Positions 11,747 to 22,379 of a stretch of 64,000 bases of DNA are shown here, piece after piece. Below the pieces are notes generated by a model that was given only the letters and a program-made list of their open reading frames with translations, ran no database searches and had not been told where the DNA came from. This DNA comes from Aquilaria yunnanensis (taxonomy: Eukaryota > Streptophyta > Magnoliopsida > Malvales > Thymelaeaceae): NCBI GenBank assembly GCA_039654915.1, contig CM077594.1, forward strand, positions 102,872,893 to 102,936,892. Reading direction: 5' to 3'. Every line of letters begins with the position of its first letter. Position 1 is the first letter of the stretch. The position numbers and the translations under genes were made by a program.

Positions 11747-12865
11747 GAATACGACTTAAGGAATGAGAATAAAATGAAAAATGGCGGCGGCAGCAAGCAA
11801 CGGAAGCGAAATACAAGAGAGGAACGGAGAACAAGAGAAAGAGGAGAAATTAGAAAAACCGTTTGGAGATGTAGTGGGGAGGAAATTAAAAGACTGCCAT
11901 TTTTAAAAGAGGTAAAGCGCGTTTGACGGCGTCTGACGGGTTTGAGGCAGCCATGAGATCACGTCTTGTGGAATTTCAGTTTTCGTGGACGGCTTATATG
12001 TCAAATTATTGTAAATTAGCTTCTTTTTAATTTCACACGACAATCACATCATTTTTATGTCTCTTATAGAAAATCTAGAGTGGACCTATGATCAGTGTGG
12101 TCCTAATCTTTTCTTCCTAAAATACCCCTGAACGCAAATTAATGTTCCAACATTATCCCTTCTGTTTTCACGCGCTCCCACAAAACCCAACCCATTGGAT
12201 TGCCGTGTGTATTGCATCAGATTGGCAAGAGCCGCGGTTTAGTTCTAGTAGGAAGTTAGCCCCCAAAAAAAAAAAAAACAAAATAACTCTAGTAGGAAGA
12301 GAGATCAAGAGAGAAGCGGTGGTATTCCGACGAGTCAGAGTCCGAAAGGGCCATATTCCGACGAGGCTTTTCGCTCTCCATTTTGCCGTTCACGGAGGTT
12401 TTTCATCTTTTTTTCATCACGATAACCTTATATTTGGAGCTAATATACGCTGCCAATTCGAAAAATTGATTTTTGGGTAGACTGCCGTGTCGAACAAAGT
12501 CTCCGCAGCTAATGGAATCGGGGAAGATGCTGGTTTGGCTTTAACTACAATTGAAGTCCTTAGTCTTATATATTTGTGTCATTTTAGGACAAATCTCTAA
12601 ATATGTACACTCAGCTCCCGAATAATAAATTAAAGAGTTCGATCAATTATCTTGTTTTGTTTAATTAAGGTTGGTGGTATCAACGCATCATAATACTGGA
12701 TTATAGACCATTTTTCATGGGTTAGAAATTGGATAAAAATGATGCTATTGAACAATTTGTTAAAAATTGGTAAAATTAGTAGTATCTAGTTTGTCCATTT
12801 TCAATCAATATCTTAGTATTGTCAATTTTTACCCGAATTTTAAATGAAAAATAAATCGCAATTAA
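11747..12865. other. 5' UTR and promoter region of the CML gene, then gene-free DNA
   Basis: The first ~180 bases upstream of the CML ATG (to about 11930) are GA-rich on the plus strand, as in many plant 5' UTRs. A CATATAAG-like sequence on the gene strand at about 11992-11999 is a possible but unproven TATA element. An ORF at 12142-12480 has no recognisable motif and I do not call it a gene. Confidence 0.35.
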
Positions 12866-13510
12866 TCTGAAAATTGTGTGAAGTGTCAAAGAAAAATTTA
12901 AAATATGCCAATGAAAATAACAACTACTTGAAACTCAATAATACATTATATTATTCGGAGTTATTTACTAAACTAATAACGTAAAAATTGTGAGATATGT
13001 TGCAAAAAGAATTATAACATGTTAATGAAAACAACATCTACATAAAAATTGTGAGATATGTTAAATAAAGAATTATAACTTGTTCTATCATTTAGAGCTA
13101 TTTAGCATGCTAATATAAAAATTGTGAGAAGTGTAAAAAAGAAAATTTCAATATATCAATAGAAATAACAGCTACATGAAACTTAATAATAACTTATTTT
13201 ATCATTTAGAGCTATTTACTAGACTAATATGAAAATTATGAAATGTGTCAAGGCAAAGATTACAATATGTCAATAAAAATAATATTCACATGAAACTCAA
13301 TAACTTTTATTCTATCATTCAAAGCTATTTATCGGACATATGCTAAAACTATGAGATGTGTTAAAGAAAAACTCACAATATGTTAAAAAAAACAACAACT
13401 ATATGAAATTTAATAACCTATTTTATCATTTTAAGTATTGACCAGGATAATGTAAAAAGTGTGAGATATATCATTGTAAAATTAACAATGTGTCAACAAA
13501 AACAATAACT
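12866..13510. repeat. Degenerate AT-rich tandem array, unit about 110 bp
   Basis: The phrase (A)AAAATTGTGAGATRTGTNAAAG recurs near 12871, 12981, 13043, 13113, 13231, 13343 and 13451. Between occurrences there are similar phrases (AATAACAACTACATGAAACTCAATAA and TATCATTTAGAGCTATTTACT). Spacing is about 110 bp, with two shorter units of about 60-70 bp that look like internal deletions. Copies are strongly diverged, so this is an old minisatellite-like block. Confidence 0.75.
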
Positions 13511-13984
13511 ATAGTTTTTGCATAAAGCAACTGGCTCATCTTCTTGCATATGTTTGTTTTTGTTTTTGTTACTGAATTGTCAGAATAAAAGGAACGTAAA
13601 CTCCACAAGTAATACAAATTTCATTAACATGTGTGTGATTTTTCTATGGACACATCTCTTAGTTCTTGTTCATAAACTAATTAATGTGGCCTAATTGTAA
13701 CAAAATAATTGTGAAAGTGACTGAATCAAAAAAGTAAAATTAATAATGTTGTAGATGATTAATGAAGCCAGAAAAAGACTAAAGCAGGGGTTTTGCCTCC
13801 AAAAACAAAAACAGAAAAATATCAAAAGCCAATCTAAGATCCAGAGGAAAGCATAGAAGAATGGGCGATGAAAAATTTTTCGTCCCAATTGTATCCGTAA
13901 ACAACCCAGCAAGTCTAGACGAAAGCACAGTGAAAAATAGTTGACACGACAGATGAGAAAAAACAAAAAAAAACTTGTTACAAA
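13511..13984. other. Intergenic DNA, no gene seen
   Basis: Short phenylalanine-rich minus-strand ORFs (13691-13997) are low-complexity and have no domain. Nothing else is supported. Confidence 0.35.
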
Positions 13985-14507
13985 TAGGAGTGAGCATTAT
14001 TCGGAGAAAAAAAGACCGAAAAAATTAATTACATTTGAATAAAATAGTTCAATTTTTTTTCTAGTTTGGTCAGTTTAGATTAAAATTAAATTTCATATTC
14101 GGTTATCAAATTTGTTATTGGATAATATATTTAAAACTAAATAAACTGAATAAACCAAATAATAATAAATATTTTATCATTATATATAATGACCTAACAT
14201 ATATAAAGTTACTTCCTACTAATTTTTTACCATTATTTATATTGACTTCATGCTAATTTTGGACAGTAAGTTGTCTATCTTTTTTTAATTTTGGGTATGA
14301 GATATAAAAATTTTAATATTTATCTTATTTTTTTATTTACTATGTGTCTAGGTCTTAGAAAAAAAATCAAATAAACCTAAATATAATTTGGATGATTTTG
14401 GATTGATTCTAACATGTAATTTAAACAAGTTAGATACATTTTATAAAAATAAAAAATTAATTAAATTATTATATTCAAACCAATTCCAAACCGAATATTC
14501 AACCCTA
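13985..14507. mobile_element. Non-autonomous hAT-type element (523 bp)
   Basis: Left end TAGGAGTGAGCATTATTCGG, right end CCGAATATTCAACCCTA: imperfect TAGG-GTGA termini with shared ATATTCGG just inside. Flanking 8-mers are GTTACAAA (13977-13984) and GTTGCAAA (14508-14515), 7 of 8 identical. The interior is AT-rich without coding capacity. Confidence 0.75.
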
Positions 14508-14711
14508 GTTGCAAACAAGATATCTCTCTCCATTGCTGTCTTCCCTCTGACCATCGCCGCTTAAATGTTCAGTGCAACTTAAAAAAAATTATATATACAA
14601 AAATTATAAGAGTGTTTGACCTCGGGATAACAAAATTTCTTCTACCCAGCAAAATAATTTATAAGAATTCAGCTGTGGAAACTTGACGATGAAAGTGCAA
14701 GCCACACTAGC

Positions 14712-14930
14712 TGCCAATCAACAGACCCAAGATCTTGTCAGTGATATCCAAATCCGTCATGGCCTTGCCGCACGTCATCATATATATGGAACAATATATC
14801 ATGCTGGCTGTTGCCTTCCTGAACTCCACATCCTTCCCTCTTTGCTCGATCACCTTCAGCAGGTCCTAGTTCCATGCTGCTGCAGGGCCTCCAGTTTGAG
14901 GAACTGATAAAGAGGTTTGTTGACAGTAGC
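14712..14930 (-). pseudogene. Cytochrome P450 fragment, possibly CYP716-like
   Basis: On the minus strand one frame reads DLLKVIEQRGKDVEF, then KATAS..., and ends MTDLDITDKILGLLIGS before a stop. The phrase (M)x(E/D)xDIxDKILGLLIG is the start of helix I in plant P450s of the CYP716/CYP85 clan. The heme-binding and other domains are absent and there is an in-frame stop upstream, so this is a short broken remnant. It directly adjoins a tandem duplication (14938-15615). Confidence 0.45.
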
Positions 14931-14937
14931 GGGGGAT

Positions 14938-15615
14938 ATTTTGTGGACGTGAAAGATTTGGTCCATGTATAGGTTTTTGGACATAGGTCCATGATACCAG
15001 TACTCTATCTCTTACTCCTTTTGTTTTATGGAAGTTGTCATTTTCACATTTTTTTTTAATTAAAATTTAACTTAGATCTATTAATATTAGTTTGTATTGT
15101 AAAAAATTCTTAAAAATTATATTTATAAACTAGATCCTTCAAGATATAAAAATTTTACATTTCTATAAATAAATTTTAAAAAATAAAATTATAAATTAAT
15201 TATTATAAATAATAAAAGAGACAAATTTTGTAAGACTGAGGTAATATCATTTAGCCACAAGTCTTTCTTTTTTTGTTTTTTGTGGACGTGAAAGATTTGG
15301 TCAATGTATAAGTTTGTACATAGGTCCATGATAGCAGTACTCTATCTCTCACTCCTATTGTGAAGTGAAGTTTCACAAAAGTTGACATTTTCATCTTTTT
15401 TTTTTTAATTAAAGTTTAGCTTAAATCTACTCATATTAATTTATATTATAAAAATTTTTAAAAAATTATATTTAGAAATTAGATCTTTAAGGTACAATTT
15501 ATATATACAAAAAGTATACTCTTATAAAGATTTTTTTAAAAATAAAATTATTTATTATTTATTATAAATAATAAAGGAGACAAGTTTTGTAAAATGAGGT
15601 AATAGCATTTAGTCA
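14938..15615. repeat. Tandem duplication of a ~339-bp unit that contains a Stowaway-like MITE
   Basis: TGTGGACGTGAAAGATTTGG occurs at 14942 and again at 15281, and the following ~330 bp are repeated in order with moderate divergence. Each copy contains a pair of inverted ends of the type TACTCTATCTC...CTCC and GAGGTAATA, around an AT-rich centre. This resembles the common CTCCCTCC-type MITE of this window. The duplication therefore copied a MITE along with flanking DNA. Confidence 0.75.
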
Positions 15616-16413
15616 CAAGTTTTTTTTTTTTTTGTTCCATTTACACGTACGCCGAGGTTAACTCGGTTACGGAATTCTGCATCATGCATCATAGCATTTA
15701 AACCAGATATTAAAAAATTCATAGACAAGATCTCTTTCGCAGAGCATTTATAAATTACTCAAATTGAAGAAAGCGATCGGACCTGCATGCTTATTAATGA
15801 CTGCCACTGGAATCATGTAAGTACAGTAAGACCCATTTGAGAATAGAAATAACACTTTCCCTCTTGAGTTTTCAAAACTTGGACTTACCCCCTTTTTTTT
15901 TTAACACCATTGGTTAACAATATAAAAAATCCTTTTGCATTAAACCAAAAAAAAAAAAGGATAGATTGCCTTCTAATTAATAAGCACATTTAGTCACTTT
16001 CTAAAAAATCTTCAATTGGTGTTTATTTTTTTTAAAATGATTAAATATTTTATTTTATACGTTCAAACTGCAAATCAAGTAAATATTGTGTGATGACCTT
16101 GCCTCATATCCGAATGTTTTGTTATAAAAAGCAAGTAAATATTTATTATTATTGTTGAGCAAGAGAAAATATGTAAAAGATTAATTAATTTTTAAATTAA
16201 AATATTTTATTCAAATAATTATGAAGGTAAATAAAATATTGGTACTGATTTAAACAGGTGAAAAAAATAAATGCTTAAATTTAATTGCAAAGAACCAAAT
16301 ATCAATGGCGGTACTGGATAGGATTGACCTTGCCTCACCTTCACATGCTGTAGGAAACCTGCATTCAAATTTCGAAAGGTTTGTTTTGCAAGGTTCATCT
16401 AAAAGAAAATCTA
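15616..16413. other. Intergenic AT-rich DNA, no gene seen
   Basis: No ORF, repeat boundary or RNA gene could be supported here. Confidence 0.35.
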
Positions 16414-17886
16414 AGGTTCTGTTTAGTTGTGGAGAATTTTCTAATTTTTTCAGAAAAAATTTTAAAAATTAGAAAATGAAAAGAAAATGTGTTTAGTTAA
16501 ATAATTTTCCTTTTCAGTTTTCCTAGAAAATAATTTTCTATGCCAGTAAGAAATAGAAAACCTGGTTTAAGTTGTTTTCTATTTTTTGAAAACGGGAAAT
16601 CCATCGCTCGCTTTCTCTTCATCGCGCGATCGGCCCCCTCCCACCCGACGCCATCGACCTTCTCCCTCCTAGCGCCTTCGACAGAAAATGAAAAACCCAT
16701 CGAGGCTCTCTATCGATCGCGAGACACAAGCCTTTCGACTTCGAGCAGCGCCGTCGACCTTCTCCTCTCTGCACCGGACGTCGGCGCCTTCAACCATATT
16801 CCTTTTCGCGCCAGGTACCATCCCTCCCTATTTCTCTCTTTCGTTCTCCCCTTCCTCCTCTCGATCTCTCTCTCGATTGTAACTCTCTTTGAATTTTCAT
16901 TTTCAAGGTGATTGGATTTGCTCTGAGATAAGGTCGAAGACGAAGCTTGGCGCCGCATCTTGTTTAATCCAGTCTCCCCAAGGTGATTGGATTTTCGTTT
17001 TCAAGGTATTGGGTTTCTACGTTTTCCCCCATCTTTTTATTGTTTATATAGGAGTCAGTGTTTATTTATGTGGATTTGGGTTGTAGTTTATGACCGAATT
17101 TTTCTGGTTTATGGGTTTGCCATTCTTTTTTTTCTCTGGTTTTTTGGTATAGACTCAATAGCCTTGTATTGGTGTTTGTGTATATCTGAGTTGGTTCTTT
17201 TGTGAACAGGTTACGTATTTACAGGTGTTTGTAAATTGTTATTGTTAGTAAAAGAATATATTAGCTCTAGGGAAATGGCAAACTCATAGCACATGATTTG
17301 TAGCCGGATTTCTGAGTTGTCTATTGTTAGTTATGGTTAGAGTTCATTTTAGGAACCTGCTACAAATGATAGGTTAATAAAATTGAGTGGGAATATGAAT
17401 ACAGGTTCCAGCTAGATAGTGTTTGTGCATATACTTGTGTGTTTTTCATTATATTTTAAGAAGTGCTTAATTGGTTGCTATTTGCTTGAAACTGAAACTC
17501 AAGGAAACTGAGTAGAAACTAGTTATAAAGTTCTGCTAATGGATTTGGTTTTACAGTTAAGCTATATTGATTTTGTATAGGAAGCATGCAGTTAAGCTAT
17601 ATTTGTTCGAATATCGAATGAGCTAAGTATATGTATTATTTCGTGTTTAGATCATTGTCTTGTTATTGGGCATTTCTTCCAACGAGTACTGATATTTCGC
17701 TTCTGAAAATATATAGCATATTTGGGAAACTTTGTGCCATGATTCTTTTCATATGAATGGAGAGTTCAAGGGGCAGGAATGCTGCCCAATTAGTTTATAA
17801 ATAGGTTTGGTGTCTATTGGAAGAGACTTGTAGGGAAGATGCTCAAGTTGCTTCATATGCAGCTCACATGGATGGTTAATGTGCAG

Positions 17887-18653
17887 GATTTAGGAACAGG
17901 TTGGCTTAATTATGATCCGGATCCGATTTTTAAGCCGGATTATTACCCCATGTCTATATGGATTTCTTATTGGGTGAGTGAAAACTGTTTTACAAGGATG
18001 AATATGAGTTTGTATGTTTGCTAGATCATTATATGGCTGAGTGCTTATTCTTTACATGTCTTGACCTTATGATTTTTTCACAAGACTTACCATTTACATG
18101 TAAGTCTCATTAGTCATGCTTGAAGGGTTAAAATCCTTGTAGATTCCATGGAAGGAGATTGCAGTTCTGCCAGTGCAGTGGCATGCCCTGTGTCTCGGTT
18201 TATTCGCATCAATTATAGCACCATTTGGAGGATTTTTTGCTAGTGGCTTCAAGAGAGCTTTCAAGATCAAGGTATATTTTCATTGGCTTGTTGAAGTATT
18301 AGAATTGAACTCCAAAGGATTTCCTAAAAGCTTTCTTAATCTTCTAGCAAGAAAAAAGAGTTACTAAACTTTTGATCATGCAGGATTTTGGTGACTTCAT
18401 ACCCGGACATGGTGGATTTACAGACAGAATGGACTGTCAGGTTGGTTAATATTCGACATTTCAAATAGTAATTTCCCTCTACTTATGAACTCTGCAAGTC
18501 TTCTTTCGGACAAGTTCAAAGCTGATGGATTTGAGGAATATTTGTGTCTAGTTCCAGATGGTGATGGCCATGTTCGCATATATCTACCATCAATCATTTG
18601 TTGTCGCTCAAGAATACACAGTGGAGACAATCATGGATGTGGTAATGACTTGA
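17887..18653 (+). pseudogene. Captured 3' exons of phosphatidate cytidylyltransferase (CDP-diacylglycerol synthase)
   Basis: Four exons with intact AG/GT borders: 17887-17973, 18143-18271, 18384-18440 and 18558 to a stop at 18651-18653. The first three are 87, 129 and 57 bp, all multiples of three. They encode DLGTGWLNYDPDPIFKPDYY; then [19 protein letters not shown] and [18 protein letters not shown]; then [19 protein letters not shown]; then MVMAMFAYIYHQSFVVAQEY. Exons 2-3 together make the S-x-x-KR-(4)-KD-x-x-x-x-PGHGG-x-x-DR-x-D signature of the CTP-dependent enzyme that makes CDP-DAG. The membrane-spanning N-terminal exons are missing and exon 4 runs into a stop, so this fragment cannot encode the whole enzyme. 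Exons and introns are retained, so the copy came from genomic DNA, not mRNA. Confidence 0.85.
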
Positions 18654-19305
18654 AACACAAGTAATAGGGTTTGAAGTTGATCAGATACACATAATCTACT
18701 AATCTCTCACTAATTTGTGCAAAATAAACTCACTTTCTGAAGTAGAATAGTTGCTCTAGTGAGATATTATGATTCAGTGATCATATCTTGCTGCTATAGA
18801 TATTGTGGAGTCTTACACTTGAGGTGCAAGAAATATTGTACTTGAAGTTGGGTAAGATATTGCAAGACAAAATGCATTAGTTGCCCTAAGCTTGAAGACC
18901 CCCACCCACTGCCTTAGCTTCTTAAGTTTGATAGAAATTGATGTCTAAATATTGTGACATGGAAAGTTGCTATTCTTTCGAGAACTGTAATCTACTTTTA
19001 ATTTTTAGTATTACTTTTTTTTCTTTTTAATTTTTAGGAGGTTATTGCACTCATACCTGGTTAGCAAAATGAATGAACTAGTTGGTTGAAGAGGATACTA
19101 GTTATCTTGATATGGTGTTTTAGCTAGCTCTATAACATAGATAATCATTTTTTTAGCTAATTAATATTATGTTTAGTTGTGGAAAATTTTTCATTCTTTA
19201 CTTGTTCAAAAAGATTGTAGTGGTAGATCCAAAATTTTTATAAATGGAGGACCATACACATAAACAACTATTGAACTCTAACATTAAATAATAAAGCTTA
19301 TAAAT

Positions 19306-19306
19306 T

Positions 19307-19356
<50 letters not shown>
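19306..19356. repeat. (TA)n microsatellite
   Basis: About 50 bases of uninterrupted alternating A and T within the composite transposon. Confidence 0.95.
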
Positions 19357-19362
<6 letters not shown>

Positions 19363-19512
19363 TAATGATGAAAAAATGTTTTTTGAAAGAAAATATGGAA
19401 AATGTTTTGATTTAGCATTTTCTTTTGTGCCATTATTTGAATGACCTGAATGAGGTAGAAAATTATATGAAATAAGAAGAAGATGAACAAGATGTTCTGT
19501 TATATAGAATAT

Positions 19513-19760
19513 GGCAAAATCCATGATAGGTCATCTAGCTTATTTTCTTATCTTAATTGCATACTTGATCTAAAGATAGTTCTAGCAAGCTACCTTTTTC
19601 TCATATTGCGTATCCCATTTAATTATTTTTCATCAATTCTAGCGTTAAATTGGATAGAAATTGCTGATGTGGCTTGAAAATATTAAATATTTTAAAAGTA
19701 ATACTTTTAATCTTTTTCTTTTTAGGACATGAATTTTAGACCTTAAATTTCTGAATTTAC
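19513..19760. repeat. Lone MULE terminal repeat related to the nested MULE at 7066-8871
   Basis: GGCAAAATCC...GGTCATCTAGCTTATTTTCTT followed by a GCTGATGTGGC block matches, in the same order and spacing, the TIR that begins GGGTAAAATCCACC at 7066 (which has CACCTAGCTTATTTTTTTG and GCTGATGTGGC). Only one arm was found, so this is a solo, diverged TIR or a truncated element. Confidence 0.55.
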
Positions 19761-20282
19761 TATTTACACTCCCCAATCAGATTTCCTCATATGCCAATGG
19801 CCAGAATTCTACTTGCACTATAAGCCCTATTTAATATACAATCATTTGTTTTAGTTGAGAAGCGATACCCGTAGAAATAGCTTTGCACTTGTTTAGATTA
19901 ATCTTTGTTCCTGCCAATTTTTTGATGACCTTTGCTCAATCGAACAACACTGATCAACATCTGATCCATCTTCCCCAATCGCATTTGAATGTTTTAACAA
20001 TGTAAAAATATAGAATTTTGTTGTGAAGAAAATTTTCTTAACTAAACATATTTTTCAATTTTTCATTTTCAGAAAACTGTTTTCTTGTATAAACAACCAA
20101 ACATATTTTCTGAAAAGCATTTTAGAAAACTGTACATAGAAAATGAAAACTAGAAACAGAAAATGAAAATGAAAATGAAAATTGTCTTCTACAACCAAAC
20201 GCCACCAAAATTTTCAAAAAGAAAAATAAAGAAGTTGCTCGAGTTTCCTGCTTGCAAAACAGTGTACATAATGTATTCTTTT

Positions 20283-21504
20283 GGCCAAACTATACCATTG
20301 GCCCCTGAACTTTGACAACTTGAGTGAGTTAGTCCAAAACTCATAACTTATTAAAATTTGGCCCCTGAACTTTGCTTTATCTAGCGACTTGGTCCATTTA
20401 CAACTATGCTTGATTGACGGTGTAAGGTGAGGTGGCTGGGTCTGGCTTAATTATACGGCAGTGGTTGGGGGGCCAAGATTCAACAATTTAATTCTTCCCG
20501 ATGGCGCCCGCGTTCAAAATCAACAATGTCGAAGCTAGGGGCCGCAGTAACTGGAGCCTCCTCATCTAGTTTGGGCTTCGGCTGCTCCGGGCTGGATTGA
20601 GCACCTGAAGAAGACAAAGAAGCTTTGGCCTTAGGCTTAGTGATCTCGTCCTCCGTCTTGGTAAGAAGAGCAACCGCCGACTTGATTGGAGTGACGCCGC
20701 CTTCCTCCACCATGATAGGGGCAAGGATGCCTTCGTGAAAGATCTCAACGTTCATATCGGCCTTATTGGACTCGACAATGACGACGCTCTCACCCTTAGC
20801 AAGCTTGTCGCCCTCTGATTTAATCCAAGATACAATTTGGCCCTTCGTCATGGTGGAGCTGAGGGTGGGCATGAAAATCCCGTGAATCTTAGCGCGGGTG
20901 GGCATTGCTTGGGGGCAGCAGCCGGAGGAGGTGGAGACCGTTCGAAGCGGCAAAATCGTTTGGAGCCGGCAGCTTGGGTTTGTCTGTGATGCAGTGGCAA
21001 CTCCATTGCTCATGCTATCGATACCCGTCGATGACTTACGATGTCGATGGGGCAACAGCTGGCGGCCACTAAACGATGCTAATGGTAATGGGCTGGAACT
21101 ATGCAGTGGAGGGTGGCGGACCGGAGAAGAAAAGCTGGGGTGTTGGGGGAAAGAATAACAAAACAAAAAGCATCGAGAAAAGGCGTTTTAGCCTTTCTTA
21201 TCATAAATTTCAATCAAGTCCAACGCCTTAAATATTTGTCACATTGACCCCAATATATTGTAGAAGGTCCAGTCCCTCCTCTCTACATTTTTTTTTCTTT
21301 CCTCTTTTTTTTTTTCTTCTCTCTCCATATCAGCAATCTCCGGCCACCTCTTCCTGAAGACAAACACCATCAGTCAATTATAGCGACAATTGGACTAAGT
21401 TGCCAACTTTTACAAAGTTCAAGGGATAACATTTAATGAGCTCCGAGTTACAGACTAATTTGCTCGAGTTGTGAAAGTTCAGGGGTGAATTGTATAGTTT
21501 GGCC
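20283..21504 (-). mobile_element. Pack-MULE: 1,222-bp MULE with perfect 9-bp TSD enclosing a captured E2 lipoyl-domain ORF
   Basis: The ends are inverted repeats: GGCCAAACTATACCATTGGC on the left and, reading inward from the right, GGCCAAACTATACAATTCAC. Both arms share CCCCTGAACTTT and a stretch containing TTAGTC over about 120-140 bp. Identical 9-bp direct repeats TATTCTTTT flank the element at 20274-20282 and 21505-21513. Long TIRs with a 9-bp TSD are diagnostic of Mutator-like elements. Between the arms there is essentially one ORF (20480-21166, minus) that belongs to a host enzyme family, not to a transposase. That makes it a Pack-MULE. Confidence 0.9.
20480..21166 (-). CDS. Captured lipoyl-domain protein from plastid pyruvate dehydrogenase E2 (truncated, no acyltransferase domain)
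   Basis: An uninterrupted 228-codon frame inside the Pack-MULE. Residues 1 to about 88 are rich in Ser, Pro, Arg and His with few acidic residues, like a plastid transit peptide. From residue 91 the sequence follows the biotinyl/lipoyl domain of plant plastidial dihydrolipoamide acetyltransferase: RAKIHGIFMPTLSSTMTKGQ (91-110) and GESVVIVESNKADMN (125-139). The lipoyl-lysine is K135; the usual ESDKADMD reads ESNKADMN here. A Ser/Pro/Lys linker (about 180-210) follows, then the frame ends. The E1/E3-binding and catalytic domains of the full ~450-residue enzyme are absent. An intact frame over this length suggests recent capture or some constraint. If translated it could be lipoylated and compete with E2, but that is inference; it may equally be silent. 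Confidence 0.7.
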   Translation of the reverse strand: MFCYSFPQHPSFSSPVRHPPLHSSSPLPLASFSGRQLLPHRHRKSSTGIDSMSNGVATASQTNPSCRLQTILPLRTVSTSSGCCPQAMPTRAKIHGIFMPTLSSTMTKGQIVSWIKSEGDKLAKGESVVIVESNKADMNVEIFHEGILAPIMVEEGGVTPIKSAVALLTKTEDEITKPKAKASLSSSGAQSSPEQPKPKLDEEAPVTAAPSFDIVDFERGRHREELNC

Positions 21505-21513
21505 TATTCTTTT

Positions 21514-21940
21514 CCATTTCGGCCAAAAAGTGAAGAATTGAATTTTGGATCTCTTTACAGGTTTTAAACTACTAGGCAAAGCTTTAATTGTTAAACTGGA
21601 TAATTATTCTTAAAACAACATGACAGTCATTTGGTTAAAATTAAAACACAATTAATATTTGCTGAAATAAAATGCAAGACATGCAATGGAAGTGGCCTAA
21701 AACAAATATGTGTTGACTCGGTAAGTAAGAGCAGAAAAGAGAGAATTAATTGATTTACCGTGTCCTTATATTGTAGTCGTATCAAATTAATCAACAATCA
21801 ACTCCAAAGTGCAAAGTCACACCATCTGGTTAATTGTGACCACTAGGCATGGAAATTGGATTGATGGTGTGACGGACAATGGATCGGAGTCATCACAGAA
21901 GCATTGTCAGAGTCATCAGATCCAGCCCAGCTTGTTATAA
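21514..21940. other. Intergenic DNA, no gene seen
   Basis: AT-rich DNA without a supported feature, between the Pack-MULE and an LTR-retrotransposon remnant. Confidence 0.35.
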
Positions 21941-22297
21941 TTGGTTAGTTATTACAAGAAAGTTTTAAAACTTTATTCAACTAACCTACATTGCAACAAA
22001 ATGTGCGTGAGTGGCTTTGGCCATTGTGGCAACATCGGGTTTTCTGGAGTTGCCACCAATCTGTTTCACCTAGGTCGATTGGTCACCTTAAAATTGGTCT
22101 GCGAGAGTTTGGGGATCGGGAGTACGGTTACGCTAAAACAACTTTGTTATAGCGCCCAAAATTGACACCTTAGTTGATTTTAATTTTGTTTTGCTTTGCA
22201 TTTAAATAATTTTCAGTTAATTTTCAAAAATAAAAATTTTAACTGAATTATGTCGAAATGTGGATTTTTAAGTTAATTTGGATAAAATTTGATATTT

Positions 22298-22379
22298 CCG
22301 AACCATGGACTCTGCCGAGTCACCCGGACACGGAAGTTTTAATTCCGAACCATGGACTCTGCCGAGTCACCCGGACACA
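22298..22379. repeat. 47-bp direct repeat, two near-identical copies with a third degenerate copy near 22470
   Basis: CCGAACCATGGACTCTGCC starts at 22298 and again at 22345, each followed by GAGTCACCCGGACAC. A diverged version (AAACCGTGGATCCTGGCGGATCA) lies at about 22474. The GC content is higher than in the surrounding LTR. Confidence 0.85.

Larger units (their letters stand above)
16414..20206 (+). mobile_element. Composite DNA transposon (superfamily unresolved) carrying captured gene exons
   Basis: The left end GGTTCTGTTTAGTTGTGGAG and the reverse complement of the right end, GGTGGCGTTTGGTTGTAGAAG, are imperfect inverted repeats. Both are followed by TTTTC/AAAATGAAA-rich subterminal sequence. 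Similar end-like sequence also occurs internally near 19170 and 20090, so a related element may be nested in the right third. The left part (about 16570-16960) is GC-rich and looks like a plant 5' UTR with a first exon. Four exons of a CDP-DAG synthase follow (17887-18653). No transposase was found and no clear TSD, so the assignment to PIF/Harbinger, hAT or MULE is open. Confidence 0.5.

Noticed and set aside
11483..11926. 147-codon plus-strand ORF over the CML gene
   Set aside because: Shadow frame of the GC-rich CML coding sequence; no domain, while the minus frame has clear EF-hands.
12142..12480. 112-codon plus-strand ORF
   Set aside because: No recognisable motif, no plausible exon structure, and lies in a promoter-like region.
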